Below are positions 1 through 8,277 of a stretch of DNA of 18,570 bases, one piece after another. Made by a program: the position numbers and the translations under genes. Under the pieces are notes generated by a model. That model did no database searches. It saw only the letters and a list, made by a program, of their open reading frames with translations, and was not told where the DNA came from. The DNA is from DATLGD01 sp035540755 (GTDB lineage: Bacteria > Actinomycetota > Actinomycetes > Mycobacteriales > SCTD01), in NCBI GenBank assembly GCA_035540755.1, contig DATLGD010000133.1:1-18570 (forward strand). Direction: 5' to 3'. Positions within the stretch are counted from its first letter, which is position 1. Every line of letters starts with the position of its first letter.

Positions 1-489
1 TACTGCCTGGGCAGCGACGATCCGGGCGTGCCGGACTACGGCCGGGCGATCTTGCTGGTGCAGCGCGGGTTCCAGGACCTGCCGCTGCCGCGGGCTGCGG
101 TGGAGGTGGCGCCGGCCCCGACCAGCCTGGTGCACGTGAACACGGCCTTCTACGCCGGCGGCGCGCAGACCTTCAGCCAGTCGGTGACGCCGGTGCCGGG
201 CATCACGGTGACGGTGACCGCGCGCCCGACGTCGTGGACCTGGCACTGGGGTGACGGCACCAGCAAGACGTTCACCACGCCCGGGGAGCCGCGTCGGCCG
301 GTCGTGACGCACTCCTACGCGCAGGCGCGGGACTTCTCGGCCTACGTCGAGGTGAGCTGGAAGGGCTCGTTCACGATCGGCGGCTCCGGTGAGGTCTTCG
401 ACATCCCGACGCCGGCGATCGTCACCAGCGACCCGGTGACCGTGCAGGTCCGGGAGGCCCGCACTCAGCTGGTCGACCGCAGCGGCTGA
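1..489 (+). CDS. PKD-domain surface/secreted protein, C-terminal part (5' end outside window)
   Basis: The reading frame is open from the first base of the window, so the start lies upstream and only the last 162 residues are visible. A GTG at 28 is in frame but the open frame continues upstream of it, so it is not a convincing start. The visible part has a PKD-like beta-sandwich core, with a W-x-W-x-W-GDGT motif followed by a VTHSY strand, which is the usual W-x-F-GDG and T-H-x-Y pattern of PKD repeats. PKD modules are extracellular adhesion or spacer domains in bacteria. No transmembrane anchor, sortase signal or catalytic motif appears in the fragment, which ends shortly after the PKD module. 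Role is inferred: probably a secreted or cell-surface protein. It lies 93 bp upstream of the secreted acylase on the same strand. Confidence 0.72.
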   Translation, partial: YCLGSDDPGVPDYGRAILLVQRGFQDLPLPRAAVEVAPAPTSLVHVNTAFYAGGAQTFSQSVTPVPGITVTVTARPTSWTWHWGDGTSKTFTTPGEPRRPVVTHSYAQARDFSAYVEVSWKGSFTIGGSGEVFDIPTPAIVTSDPVTVQVREARTQLVDRSG

Positions 490-582
490 CACCGACGCAC
501 AAGAGCGCCGAGTTCCCGGGCAGGAATCTGCACTCGCGGAGTCGAAGCACCTGGGCACCGCCCTCGACTCTGGAGCACTCTC

Positions 583-3009
583 GTGTCACGTCGTCGTGTC
601 GCCGTCCTGCTCGCCGCGCTGCTCGCGGTCACCGTCGCCCCTGCCGCCGTCGCCAAGGAGGGCGGGACCAAGGACAAGAAGGACAAGAGAGCGCTCGCCT
701 CGGAGGACCACCGGTACGAGGTGACGCTGCGGTACACCGAGTACGGCATCCCGCACATCGAGGCGCAGGACTACGGCAGCCTCGGTTACGGCTACGCGTA
801 CGCCTTGGCCGGGGAGACGATCTGCACCCTCGCCGACAGCTACACCACCGTGCGGGGCGAGCGCAGCAAGCACTTCGGACCGGGCGCCGGCTACGTCTTC
901 CGCGGCAACGGGGCGAGCGTCAACAACCTCAACAGCGACTTCTTCTTCCGGCAGATCATCGACGAGGGCCGCATCGAGGCCTTGCTCGAGCAGCCGGTGC
1001 CGCAGGGCCCCAAGCCCGAGATCCGCGAGGCCGTGCGCGGCTACGTCGAGGGCTACAACCGCTGGCTGCGCGACGTCGGCGGCACCGCGGGCGTGCCGGA
1101 CCCGACGTGCGCGGGCAAGCCGTGGGTCACCGAGATCACTGAGATCGACGCCTACCGCCGCTTCTACCAGCTGGCCCTGCTGGCCAGCTCCGGTGTGGCC
1201 ATCGACGGCATCGGCGGCGCTCAGCCGCCGCACCCGAGCGCACCGTTGCCCAACCAGCAGCACGACGACGAGGCCGCGGCCCGCCTGCTCGACGAGCAGT
1301 GGCAGACCCTCGCCATCGGCAGCAACGCCGTCGGCGTCGGCAGCAAGGGCACCGAGAACGGCCACGGACTGCTGCTCGGCAACCCGCACTTCCCGTGGCT
1401 GGGGTCGGAGCGGTTCTTCCAGTCGCACATGACGATCCCCGGTCAGGTCGACGTCGCGGGCGGCTCGCTGCTCGGCGTCCCGATCGTGCTCATCGGCCAC
1501 ACCGAGCGGATGGCCTGGAGCCACACCGTCTCGACCGCTTTCCGCTTCACCCCGTTCCAGCTGACGCTGGTTCCCGGCTCGCCCACCACCTACCTCTACG
1601 ACGGCGTGCCGACCGAGATGGACGCGCGCACCGTCACGGTCGAGACGCCCGACGGGCCGCGCAGCCGCACCCTGTACTCCACCCGGTACGGGCCGGTGCT
1701 GACGTCGCTGCTCGGCCTGCCGATCTTCCCGTGGACGCCGGCGACGGCCTTCGCGATGGGGGACGCGAACGCGCCGAACTTCCGCTACCTCAACCACTTC
1801 TTCGACGTGAACCACGCCCAGAGCAGCGCCGAGGTGCTCGAGGTGCTCGAGCGCAACCAGGGCATCCCGTGGGTGAACACGATCGCGGCTGACGACGACG
1901 GCGTCGCCCTGTACGCCGACATCTCGGTCACGCCGCACGTCACCGACGACAAGGCGATGCGCTGCAACACCGCACTGGGTCAGGCCACGTTCGCGGCGCT
2001 GCGGCTGCCGGTGCTCGACGGCTCGCGCTCGGAGTGCAACTGGGGGAGCGACCCGGACGCGCTGCAGCCCGGAACCTTCGGCCCGTCGAGCATGCCGTCG
2101 CTGCTGCGCACCGACTACGTGTCGAACATGAACGACTCGCACTGGCTGGCCCAGCCCCGGTCGCCGCTGACCGGCTACCCGAGGATCATCGGTGACGAGG
2201 GCACCGCACGCAGCCTGCGCACCCGCTCCGGCCTGGTGATGATGGAGGAGCAGCTGGCCGGCGGCGACCGGATGTCCCGGCAGGAGATGCAGGACCTGCT
2301 GTTCAGCAACCGCCAGCACGCCGGCGAGCTGACCCGCGACGACGTCGTCGCCATGTGCCGGGCGTTCCCCGGCGGCGTCGCGCCGTCGTCCTCCGGGCCG
2401 ACGCCGGTGCGCAACGCCTGCGACGTGCTCGCCGGCTGGGACCTGCGTGACGACATCGAGTCGCAGGGCGCCATCCTGTTCCGCCGGTTCTGGACCCGCG
2501 CGTCCGGGGTGCCGGCGCCGCTGCTGTGGCGCACCCAGTTCGACCGGCAGGACCCGATCGGCACGCCGCGCGACCTCGACACCCGCCTGCCGCAGGTGCG
2601 GCAGGCGTTCGGCGACGCCGTCCGTGACCTCGACGGCGCCGGCATCCCGCTCGACGCGCCGCTCGGGGACTTCCAGAAGGACGCCCGCCCCGACGGCACG
2701 GTCACGCCGTACCACGGCGGCCCGGGCGGGCTCGGCGTCTTCAACGCCATGGCGGCCTCGTGGAGCTCCTCGCGCGGCTACGTGAACCCGCTCGCGCACG
2801 GCGCCTCGTTCATCCAGACCGTCAGCTTCAAGGGCGACGGCTGCCCGGACACCCGGACGATCCTCACCTACTCGCAGTCGACCAACCCGACCAGCGAGCA
2901 CTTCGCCGACCAGACCCGGCTCTACAGCCAGAAGGGCTGGGTGCAGGGCCGGTTCTGCGCCGACGACGTGGCGGCCGGCACCGTCCGCACGGTGCAGCTG
3001 ACCGGCTGA
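583..3009 (+). CDS. Secreted penicillin acylase family Ntn hydrolase (acyl-homoserine-lactone / lipopeptide acylase-like)
   Basis: 808 residues. A Sec signal peptide covers about residues 1-24 (basic SRRR, then an Ala/Leu/Val core ending AAVA). Penicillin acylases are made as a precursor that cleaves itself in front of a nucleophilic Ser, giving alpha and beta chains. Here the invariant G-S-N motif puts the nucleophile at Ser247, followed by the GLLLGNPHF segment typical of the beta-chain start. The SNMNDSHW motif (N515/N517) matches the oxyanion-hole Asn region. Length and motifs resemble the aculeacin A acylase / PvdQ branch, which removes long acyl chains from lipopeptides or acyl-homoserine lactones, more than penicillin G acylase. 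Substrate is inferred and not proven. The GTG start is supported by GGAG at 572-575, 7 nt upstream, and by the signal peptide placement. It probably acts outside the cell. Confidence 0.88.
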   Translation: MSRRRVAVLLAALLAVTVAPAAVAKEGGTKDKKDKRALASEDHRYEVTLRYTEYGIPHIEAQDYGSLGYGYAYALAGETICTLADSYTTVRGERSKHFGPGAGYVFRGNGASVNNLNSDFFFRQIIDEGRIEALLEQPVPQGPKPEIREAVRGYVEGYNRWLRDVGGTAGVPDPTCAGKPWVTEITEIDAYRRFYQLALLASSGVAIDGIGGAQPPHPSAPLPNQQHDDEAAARLLDEQWQTLAIGSNAVGVGSKGTENGHGLLLGNPHFPWLGSERFFQSHMTIPGQVDVAGGSLLGVPIVLIGHTERMAWSHTVSTAFRFTPFQLTLVPGSPTTYLYDGVPTEMDARTVTVETPDGPRSRTLYSTRYGPVLTSLLGLPIFPWTPATAFAMGDANAPNFRYLNHFFDVNHAQSSAEVLEVLERNQGIPWVNTIAADDDGVALYADISVTPHVTDDKAMRCNTALGQATFAALRLPVLDGSRSECNWGSDPDALQPGTFGPSSMPSLLRTDYVSNMNDSHWLAQPRSPLTGYPRIIGDEGTARSLRTRSGLVMMEEQLAGGDRMSRQEMQDLLFSNRQHAGELTRDDVVAMCRAFPGGVAPSSSGPTPVRNACDVLAGWDLRDDIESQGAILFRRFWTRASGVPAPLLWRTQFDRQDPIGTPRDLDTRLPQVRQAFGDAVRDLDGAGIPLDAPLGDFQKDARPDGTVTPYHGGPGGLGVFNAMAASWSSSRGYVNPLAHGASFIQTVSFKGDGCPDTRTILTYSQSTNPTSEHFADQTRLYSQKGWVQGRFCADDVAAGTVRTVQLTG

Positions 3010-3118
3010 CCCGCGGCGCCCGTCAACCCGCTGAAAGGACGGGATGCACTGGGACGTCGGCGGTGTGCAGTGAGACATCGGAAGTCCCTCTGTCACACCA
3101 ACTTAGCCCCTCAACGGC
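3010..3118 (+). promoter_or_regulatory. Intergenic region before the lipid operon, with a 21-bp-spaced imperfect repeat
   Basis: This gap separates the acylase stop from the acyl-CoA reductase operon and is where its promoter should lie. It holds two copies of a 15-mer, GCACTGGGACGTCGG at 3046-3060 and GCAGTGAGACATCGG at 3067-3081. They match at 12 of 15 positions and are offset by exactly 21 bp, two helical turns. TGTCAC also occurs twice, at 3091-3096 and, just inside the gene, at 3122-3127. I see no clear -35/-10 pair and no hairpin that would terminate the acylase transcript. Repeats on one helix face suggest an operator, but this is inference from spacing only. Confidence 0.35.
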
Positions 3119-5443
3119 ATGTGTCACGATCGGCCGGTGCCGCTGCCGCCCGGAAGCTCTGACGCGCCCTGGCCCGGTGTCCGCGCCTCCCTCGCCGGGC
3201 GCCGGCTGCTGCTGACCGGCGCCACCGGCTTCGTCGGCGAGGCGCTGCTCGAGCGCGTGCTGTCCGACCTCCCGGACACCCGCGTGGTGCTGCTGGTCCG
3301 TGGCAAGCCCGGTGCCACGGCCACGCAGCGGGTCGAGCAGCTGCTCACCAAGGCGGCCTTCGGCCCGCTGCGCGAACGGGTCGGCGTCGACGGCGTCGCG
3401 CGCCTGCTCGCCGAGCGCGTGGAGGTGCTCGACGGCGACCTTTCCCGCTGGCCCGAGCTGCCCGCGGACCTCGACGTCGTCGTGCACTGCGCTGGCGAGG
3501 TCTCCTTCGACCCGCCGATCGACGACGCCTTCACCACGAACGCGCTGGGCGTCGAGGGCCTGCTGACCGCGCTGCACGCGTCCGGCTCGCGACCGCACGT
3601 CGTGCACGTGTCGACGGCCTACGTCAACGGCCTGCGGAAGGGGCCGGTGGCCGAGGGGCGCCTCGAGCACGACGTCGACTGGCGCACCGAGGCCGCGGCC
3701 GCCGCGCGGCTGCGCGAGCGGGTCGAGGACGCCAGCCGCAGCGCGGCCCAGCTGTCGGCCTTCCTCGAGTCGGCTCGCGACGACCTCGGCCGCGAGGGCC
3801 CGCAGGCCGTCGCCGCCGACGCCGAGAAGCGCCGCCGGCAGTGGGTGCACGACCAGCTCGTCGACGCCGGCCGCGAGCGCGCGCTGTCGCTGGGCTTCAC
3901 CGACGGCTACACCTTCACCAAGGCCATGGGTGAGCGTGTCGTCGAGGAGCTCGCCGGCGACCTGCCGGTGACCGTCGTGCGCCCGTCCATCATCGAGAGC
4001 GCCCTCGCGCAGCCCTTCCCGGGCTGGATCGAGGGCTACAAGATGGCGGAGCCGATCATCCTGGCGTACGGGCGCGGCGCCCTGCCGGAGTTCCCCGCGG
4101 TGCCCGACGGCATCGTCGACATCGTTCCGGTCGACCTCGTCGTGTCGGCGACCCTGGCCGCCGCAGCCGACCCGCCGGCAGCGGCTGCCCGCCGCTACCT
4201 GCACCTGTGCACCGGCGCGCGCAACCCGCTGCTGTTCGCCGACCTGTCCCGGATCGTGCGCGAGTACTTCCGGCGGCACCCCCTCGAAGCGCGTGACCGC
4301 GGCACCTTCGCGGTACCCGAGTGGCAGTTCCCCGGCTCGGAGCGGCTCGAGCGCAGGCTGCGCGCCGGAGAGCGTGCCGTCGACGTCGCCGACAAGGTGC
4401 TCGAGGCGTTGCCCCGCGGCCGCACGGTGCTCAGCGTCGCGCTGAAGCTGGACCGGCAGCGAGCGCAGGTGGAGTTCCTGCGCCGCTACTTCGACCTCTA
4501 CCGGCCCTACACCGCCGCGGAGGTCGTCTACCTCGACGACGGCACCGCCGCGCTCGACGCCCTGCTGCCGGAGCAGGAACGCGACATGTACGGGTTCGAC
4601 CCGCGGCAAGTCGACTGGGACCACTACCTCGGCGAGGTGCACTGTCCCAGCGTCACCGCGCTCGTCCGCACCATCACCGCGACGAAGAAGGGCCCGCGCG
4701 ACCGGATCGACACCGACCTGCCGAGCTGCGGCGACGACGGCCGCCAGCTCTGCGCGGTCTTCGACATGGACGGCACCCTGCTGCCCTCCAACGTCGTCGA
4801 GTCCTTCCTGCGGCTGCGCCTGGCCGGGCTCGCCGGGGCGCACCGCGCCCGCGAGCTCGGCACCGCCGCGGCGCTGCTCCCCGGCTGGGTGCTCGCCGAG
4901 CGCCGGGACCGCGGTGCGTTCGTCCGCGACGTCTACCGGCAGTACCGCGGTGCGTCGCTGGCCGACCTCGACGAGCTCGTCGACGACGAGATCGCCTCCG
5001 ACCTGCTCGCCCGGGTCAGTGGCGCGGCGCTCCGCCGGGTCCGCGAGCACCGGGCCGCGGGGCACCGGACCGTGCTGGTCACCGGCGCCATCACCGCGCT
5101 GACCCGTCCGCTGCGCCCGCTGTTCGACGACGTCGCCTCGGCCGTCCTCGACGTCGACGACGACGGCCGGGCCACCGGGTCGCTGGCGTTCCCGCCGCTG
5201 GTCGGTGAGGCGCGGGCCGGCTGGCTGCGCGCCTACGCGGCCGAGCACGACCTCGACCTCGCCGGCTCCTACGCCTACGCCGACTCGGCCAGCGACCTGC
5301 CGATGCTGCGCGCCGTCGGCCGGCCGGTCGCCGTCAACCCGGACGTGACGACGCTGCGCGCGGCGCGGGCCGGCCGGTGGCCGGTGCAGGACTGGCGGTC
5401 CGCCGGCCGTCCGGCCCGGCGGCTGAGCGGGGCGACGACGTGA
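3119..5443 (+). CDS. Fatty acyl-CoA reductase (extended SDR) fused to HAD-IB phosphatase-like domain
   Basis: 774 residues, two modules. The N-terminal one (about 28-500) is a NAD(P)H-dependent acyl-thioester reductase of the extended short-chain dehydrogenase type. It has the Rossmann motif TGATGFVG at 33-40, the catalytic Ser165 in HVSTAYVNG and the Tyr264-x-x-x-Lys268 pair, then a reductase C-terminal region. Such enzymes reduce acyl-CoA or acyl-ACP to aldehyde or alcohol. The C-terminal module (about 545-750) is HAD-IB, SerB-like, with DMDGT (nucleophile Asp549, acid Asp551), the VLVTGA motif and YADSASD (Asp722, Asp726). The usual motif III Lys aligns with Arg699. HAD-IB domains usually act on phosphomonoesters; the target here is unknown. 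The ATG has no Shine-Dalgarno sequence, so translation may be leaderless, or GTG 3137 may be used. The gene overlaps the next by 4 bases (GTGA). Confidence 0.88.
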   Translation: MCHDRPVPLPPGSSDAPWPGVRASLAGRRLLLTGATGFVGEALLERVLSDLPDTRVVLLVRGKPGATATQRVEQLLTKAAFGPLRERVGVDGVARLLAERVEVLDGDLSRWPELPADLDVVVHCAGEVSFDPPIDDAFTTNALGVEGLLTALHASGSRPHVVHVSTAYVNGLRKGPVAEGRLEHDVDWRTEAAAAARLRERVEDASRSAAQLSAFLESARDDLGREGPQAVAADAEKRRRQWVHDQLVDAGRERALSLGFTDGYTFTKAMGERVVEELAGDLPVTVVRPSIIESALAQPFPGWIEGYKMAEPIILAYGRGALPEFPAVPDGIVDIVPVDLVVSATLAAAADPPAAAARRYLHLCTGARNPLLFADLSRIVREYFRRHPLEARDRGTFAVPEWQFPGSERLERRLRAGERAVDVADKVLEALPRGRTVLSVALKLDRQRAQVEFLRRYFDLYRPYTAAEVVYLDDGTAALDALLPEQERDMYGFDPRQVDWDHYLGEVHCPSVTALVRTITATKKGPRDRIDTDLPSCGDDGRQLCAVFDMDGTLLPSNVVESFLRLRLAGLAGAHRARELGTAAALLPGWVLAERRDRGAFVRDVYRQYRGASLADLDELVDDEIASDLLARVSGAALRRVREHRAAGHRTVLVTGAITALTRPLRPLFDDVASAVLDVDDDGRATGSLAFPPLVGEARAGWLRAYAAEHDLDLAGSYAYADSASDLPMLRAVGRPVAVNPDVTTLRAARAGRWPVQDWRSAGRPARRLSGATT

Positions 5444-6645
5444 CGACGACCCAGCGCCAGGTGCAGGTGTACCGGTCGCTGCCGCGCTACGCCGCCACCC
5501 GGCTGCTCGCGACGAAGCTGCCCGGCATCAGCAGCACGCCGGCCGCGCCGCTGCGCCTGGTGCGCGACGGCGGGGTGCGCCGCCCCGGCCCGCGGTGGGG
5601 GCGGGTGCGTCCTCGGCTGGCCGGCATCTGCGGGTCGGACCTGTCGCTGGTGAGCGGCACGTCGTCGCTGTACTTCTCGCCGCTGGTGTCGCTGCCGTTC
5701 ACCCCCGGCCACGAGGTCGTCGGCGACCTGCTCGACGACGTCGACGACCTGCCGGCCGGCACTCGCGTGGTGCTCGACCCGCTGCTCGGCTGCGTCCCGC
5801 GCGGGCTCGACCCGTGCCCGGCCTGCAGCACCGGCGCCACCAGCCGCTGCAGCTCCATCACCCTCGGCCACCTGGCCCCCGGCCTGCAGACCGGCTTCTG
5901 CAAGGACACCGGCGGCGGCTGGAGCGACGGGCTCGTGGCGCACCGCAGTCAGCTGCACCCGGTGCCCGACGACCTGCCCGACGAACGGGCGGTGCTCGTC
6001 GAGCCGCTCGCTTGCGCCGTGCACACCGCCCTGCGGCTGGCCCCGCGCGACGGCGACTCCGTCCTCGTGGTCGGCGCCGGCGCGGTGGGCCTGTTCACGG
6101 TGCTGGCGCTGCGCGCGTTCACCGGTGCCGGGCGCATCACGGTCGTGGCCAAGCACCCGAAGCAGCGGGAGCTGGCCACCCAGCTGGGTGCCACCGATGT
6201 CGTCGCGCCCGCGGAGGCGCTGTCGGGCGTGCGCCGGGCGACCCGCGCGATCCGGCTGCAGCCCGAGCAGGGCCGGCCGTTCCTGCTCGGCGGCGTCGAC
6301 GCCGCGATCGACTGCGTCGGCAGCCGGGCCGCGCTCGACACGGCGCTGCGCACCACCCGCGCCGGCGGGCGCGTCGTGCTGTCGGGGATGCCGCCGTCCG
6401 GCGTGGACCTGTCGCCGGTGTGGTTCCGCGAGCTGGAGGTCGTCGGGTCCTACGCCACCGCGCAGGAGCCCGACGGTCGCAGCTCGTTCGCCCTGGCGAT
6501 GGAGCTGGCGGCCACCGCGCCGCTCGACGACGTGACGCAGGCCGGCCACCGGCTGGAGCGCTGGCGCGAGGCGCTCGACCACGCAGGAGACGCCGGCCGC
6601 CTCGGCACAGTGAAGGTGCACTTCGACCTGAGGGAGAACCCGTGA
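5440..6645 (+). CDS. Zinc-dependent medium-chain alcohol dehydrogenase family protein
   Basis: 401 residues from the GTG at 5440, which overlaps the upstream stop as GTGA. An in-frame ATG at 5377 exists but lies inside the reductase gene and adds no conserved residues. GroES-like domain: GICGSD (catalytic zinc Cys), PGHEVVGD (His-Glu) and a Cys-rich loop with DPCPAC and a later SRC that could hold a structural zinc. Rossmann domain: VVGAGAVGL, for NAD(P). The family interconverts alcohols and aldehydes or ketones, or reduces activated enoyl groups. Its place directly after an acyl reductase suggests it acts on an aldehyde, alcohol or polyol-phosphate intermediate of the same pathway, but the substrate is not shown. 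The 3' end overlaps the next gene by GTGA, so all three genes are likely translationally coupled. Confidence 0.87.
   Translation: MTTTQRQVQVYRSLPRYAATRLLATKLPGISSTPAAPLRLVRDGGVRRPGPRWGRVRPRLAGICGSDLSLVSGTSSLYFSPLVSLPFTPGHEVVGDLLDDVDDLPAGTRVVLDPLLGCVPRGLDPCPACSTGATSRCSSITLGHLAPGLQTGFCKDTGGGWSDGLVAHRSQLHPVPDDLPDERAVLVEPLACAVHTALRLAPRDGDSVLVVGAGAVGLFTVLALRAFTGAGRITVVAKHPKQRELATQLGATDVVAPAEALSGVRRATRAIRLQPEQGRPFLLGGVDAAIDCVGSRAALDTALRTTRAGGRVVLSGMPPSGVDLSPVWFRELEVVGSYATAQEPDGRSSFALAMELAATAPLDDVTQAGHRLERWREALDHAGDAGRLGTVKVHFDLRENP
6631..6636 (+). promoter_or_regulatory. Ribosome binding site of the LarA-like gene
   Basis: AGGGAG lies 5 nt before GTG 6642, inside the end of the dehydrogenase gene. 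It fixes the start of the LarA-like gene, whose frame is open far upstream. Confidence 0.7.
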
Positions 6646-8219
6646 GCCGCCCAGGCTTCGTGCTGGAGGTCGACGAGCGGACGCCGCCTCTGCTCGTCCA
6701 CGAGGGCGAGAGGCTGCGCCTGGAGACCTTCCCCCTCGGCACGCGGGTGATCTACCCGCCGGAGTCGCTGCCCGGGATCGCCGACGTCGACGCTGCCATC
6801 CGCGACGCGCTGCTCAACCCGCTCGGCAGCGACCCGCTCCCGGAGCTGCTGTTCCGCGGCATGCGGCTGACCATCGCGTTCGACGACATCTCCCTGCCGC
6901 TGCCGCCGATGCAGACGCCGGACGTGCGGCAGCGCATCGTCGAGCAGGTGCTGACGATGGCGGCGGCCGCCGGCGTCGACGACGTCCAGCTGGTGGCGGC
7001 GAACGCGCTGCACCGGCGGATGACCCCGGCCGAGCTGCGGCGCATCCTGGGGGAGCGGGTGTTCCGCAGCTTCTTCCCCGACGCGCTCACCAACCACGAC
7101 GCCGAGGACCGCGACAACCTGCTGCACCTCGGCACCACCCGGCACGGCGAGGACGTCGAGATCAACCGGCGCGCGGCCGAGTCGGACCTGCTGGTCTACG
7201 TGAACATCAACCTGGTGTCGATGGACGGCGGGCACAAGTCGGTGCCGATCGGGCTGGCGTCCTACACGAGCCTGCGGCACCACCACAACACGCACACGAT
7301 GCTGCACAGCAAGAGCTACATGGACCCGCCGAGGTCGGCGCTGCACGGCTCGGCGGCCCGCATGGGCGCCGTCGTCGCCGAGCACGTGAAGATCTTCCAC
7401 GTCGAGACGACGCTCAACAACGACGCGTTCCCCTCGCAGTACCGGTTCATGATGAAGCGCGAGTGGGAGTGGGGCGCTCGCGACCAGGCGACGATGCTCG
7501 CCGTCAAGCGCGGCCTCGACCTCGCGCCGGCCAAGGCGCGCAGCCGCATCTTCCGCTCGATGGAAGCGCCGTACGGCGTCACCTCGGTGCAGGCCGGCGC
7601 CACCGACCCGGTGCACGAGCGGACGCTGGAGAACGTGCACCGCCAGCAGCTGGTCGAGGTGCAGGGCCAGAGCGACGTGCTCGTCGTCGGGGTGCCCTAC
7701 GTCGGCCCGTACAACGTCAACAGCACGCTCAACCCGATCCTCGCGATGTGCCTGGGAATGGGCTACTTCTTCAACATGTACCGCAACCAGCCGCTGGTGC
7801 GGCAGGGCGGCGCGATGATCCTGTACCACCCGGTGCCGTGGGAGTTCTCGCAGCTGCACCACCCCAGCTACGTCGACTTCTTCGAGGAGGTGCTCGCCGA
7901 GTCCACCGACCCGGCGACCATCGAGAAGAAGTTCGAGCAGCAGTACGCAACCGATCCCTGGTACATCCACCTGTACCGGACCTCGCACGCCTACCACGGC
8001 GTGCACCCGTTCTACATGTGGTACTGGGGCGCGCACGCCATGGACCACCTCGGCGACGTCATCTGGGTCGGCGCCGACCCGCGCACGGTCGGGCGGATGG
8101 GCTTCCGGGCGGCCTCGACCCTGCGCGACGCGCTGGAGATGGCCAGCGGCACCGTCGGGCGCTCGCCGTCCGTCACCTACCTGCACTCCCCGCCGTTCGC
8201 CATCGCCGACGTCCGATGA
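6642..8219 (+). CDS. LarA-type (DUF2088) protein, divergent lactate racemase homolog
   Basis: 525 residues, about 100 longer than typical LarA. LarA uses a nickel-pincer nucleotide (NPN) to racemize lactate; relatives epimerize or racemize other alpha-hydroxy acids. Visible landmarks, compared with Lactiplantibacillus plantarum LarA from memory: FDDISLPLP at 80-88 in place of DDxTRPxP; His124 in ALHRRMT (LarA His108); His152 in TNHD; GGHK with Lys199 (cofactor lysine, LarA Lys184); and HHHN with His215 (LarA His200). The spacings His124-Lys199 and Lys199-His215 match LarA closely. The Arg of DxTRP is Leu85, and an ungapped alignment places Ile189/Asn190 where LarA has its second catalytic His. 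The cofactor may therefore be kept while the chemistry differs. No NPN synthesis genes (larB, larC, larE) lie in the window. The middle of an acyl reductase/dehydrogenase/acyltransferase operon suggests a lipid-related substrate (inference). Confidence 0.82.
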   Translation: MSRPGFVLEVDERTPPLLVHEGERLRLETFPLGTRVIYPPESLPGIADVDAAIRDALLNPLGSDPLPELLFRGMRLTIAFDDISLPLPPMQTPDVRQRIVEQVLTMAAAAGVDDVQLVAANALHRRMTPAELRRILGERVFRSFFPDALTNHDAEDRDNLLHLGTTRHGEDVEINRRAAESDLLVYVNINLVSMDGGHKSVPIGLASYTSLRHHHNTHTMLHSKSYMDPPRSALHGSAARMGAVVAEHVKIFHVETTLNNDAFPSQYRFMMKREWEWGARDQATMLAVKRGLDLAPAKARSRIFRSMEAPYGVTSVQAGATDPVHERTLENVHRQQLVEVQGQSDVLVVGVPYVGPYNVNSTLNPILAMCLGMGYFFNMYRNQPLVRQGGAMILYHPVPWEFSQLHHPSYVDFFEEVLAESTDPATIEKKFEQQYATDPWYIHLYRTSHAYHGVHPFYMWYWGAHAMDHLGDVIWVGADPRTVGRMGFRAASTLRDALEMASGTVGRSPSVTYLHSPPFAIADVR

Positions 8220-8277
8220 CCCCCTTGCGTCCGCGTCCTGACACATCCGCCGCGCGTGCCTCGTCGGACGTCACGCG

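Noticed and set aside
586..3096. Open frame of 836 codons on the - strand opposite the acylase gene
   Set aside because: Arg/Val/His-rich composition without any family motif, fully opposite a well-supported gene; typical of antisense frames in very GC-rich DNA.
3023..5248. Open frame of 741 codons on the - strand opposite the acyl reductase
   Set aside because: No motifs; the + strand frame has full SDR and HAD signatures.
5595..6641. N-terminal extension of the LarA-like frame through the dehydrogenase gene
   Set aside because: Low-complexity Arg/Ala/Pro residues; the dehydrogenase occupies this DNA in another frame and AGGGAG marks the start at 6642.
6450..8246. Open frame of 598 codons on the - strand opposite the LarA-like gene
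   Set aside because: Composition artefact; no recognisable domain.
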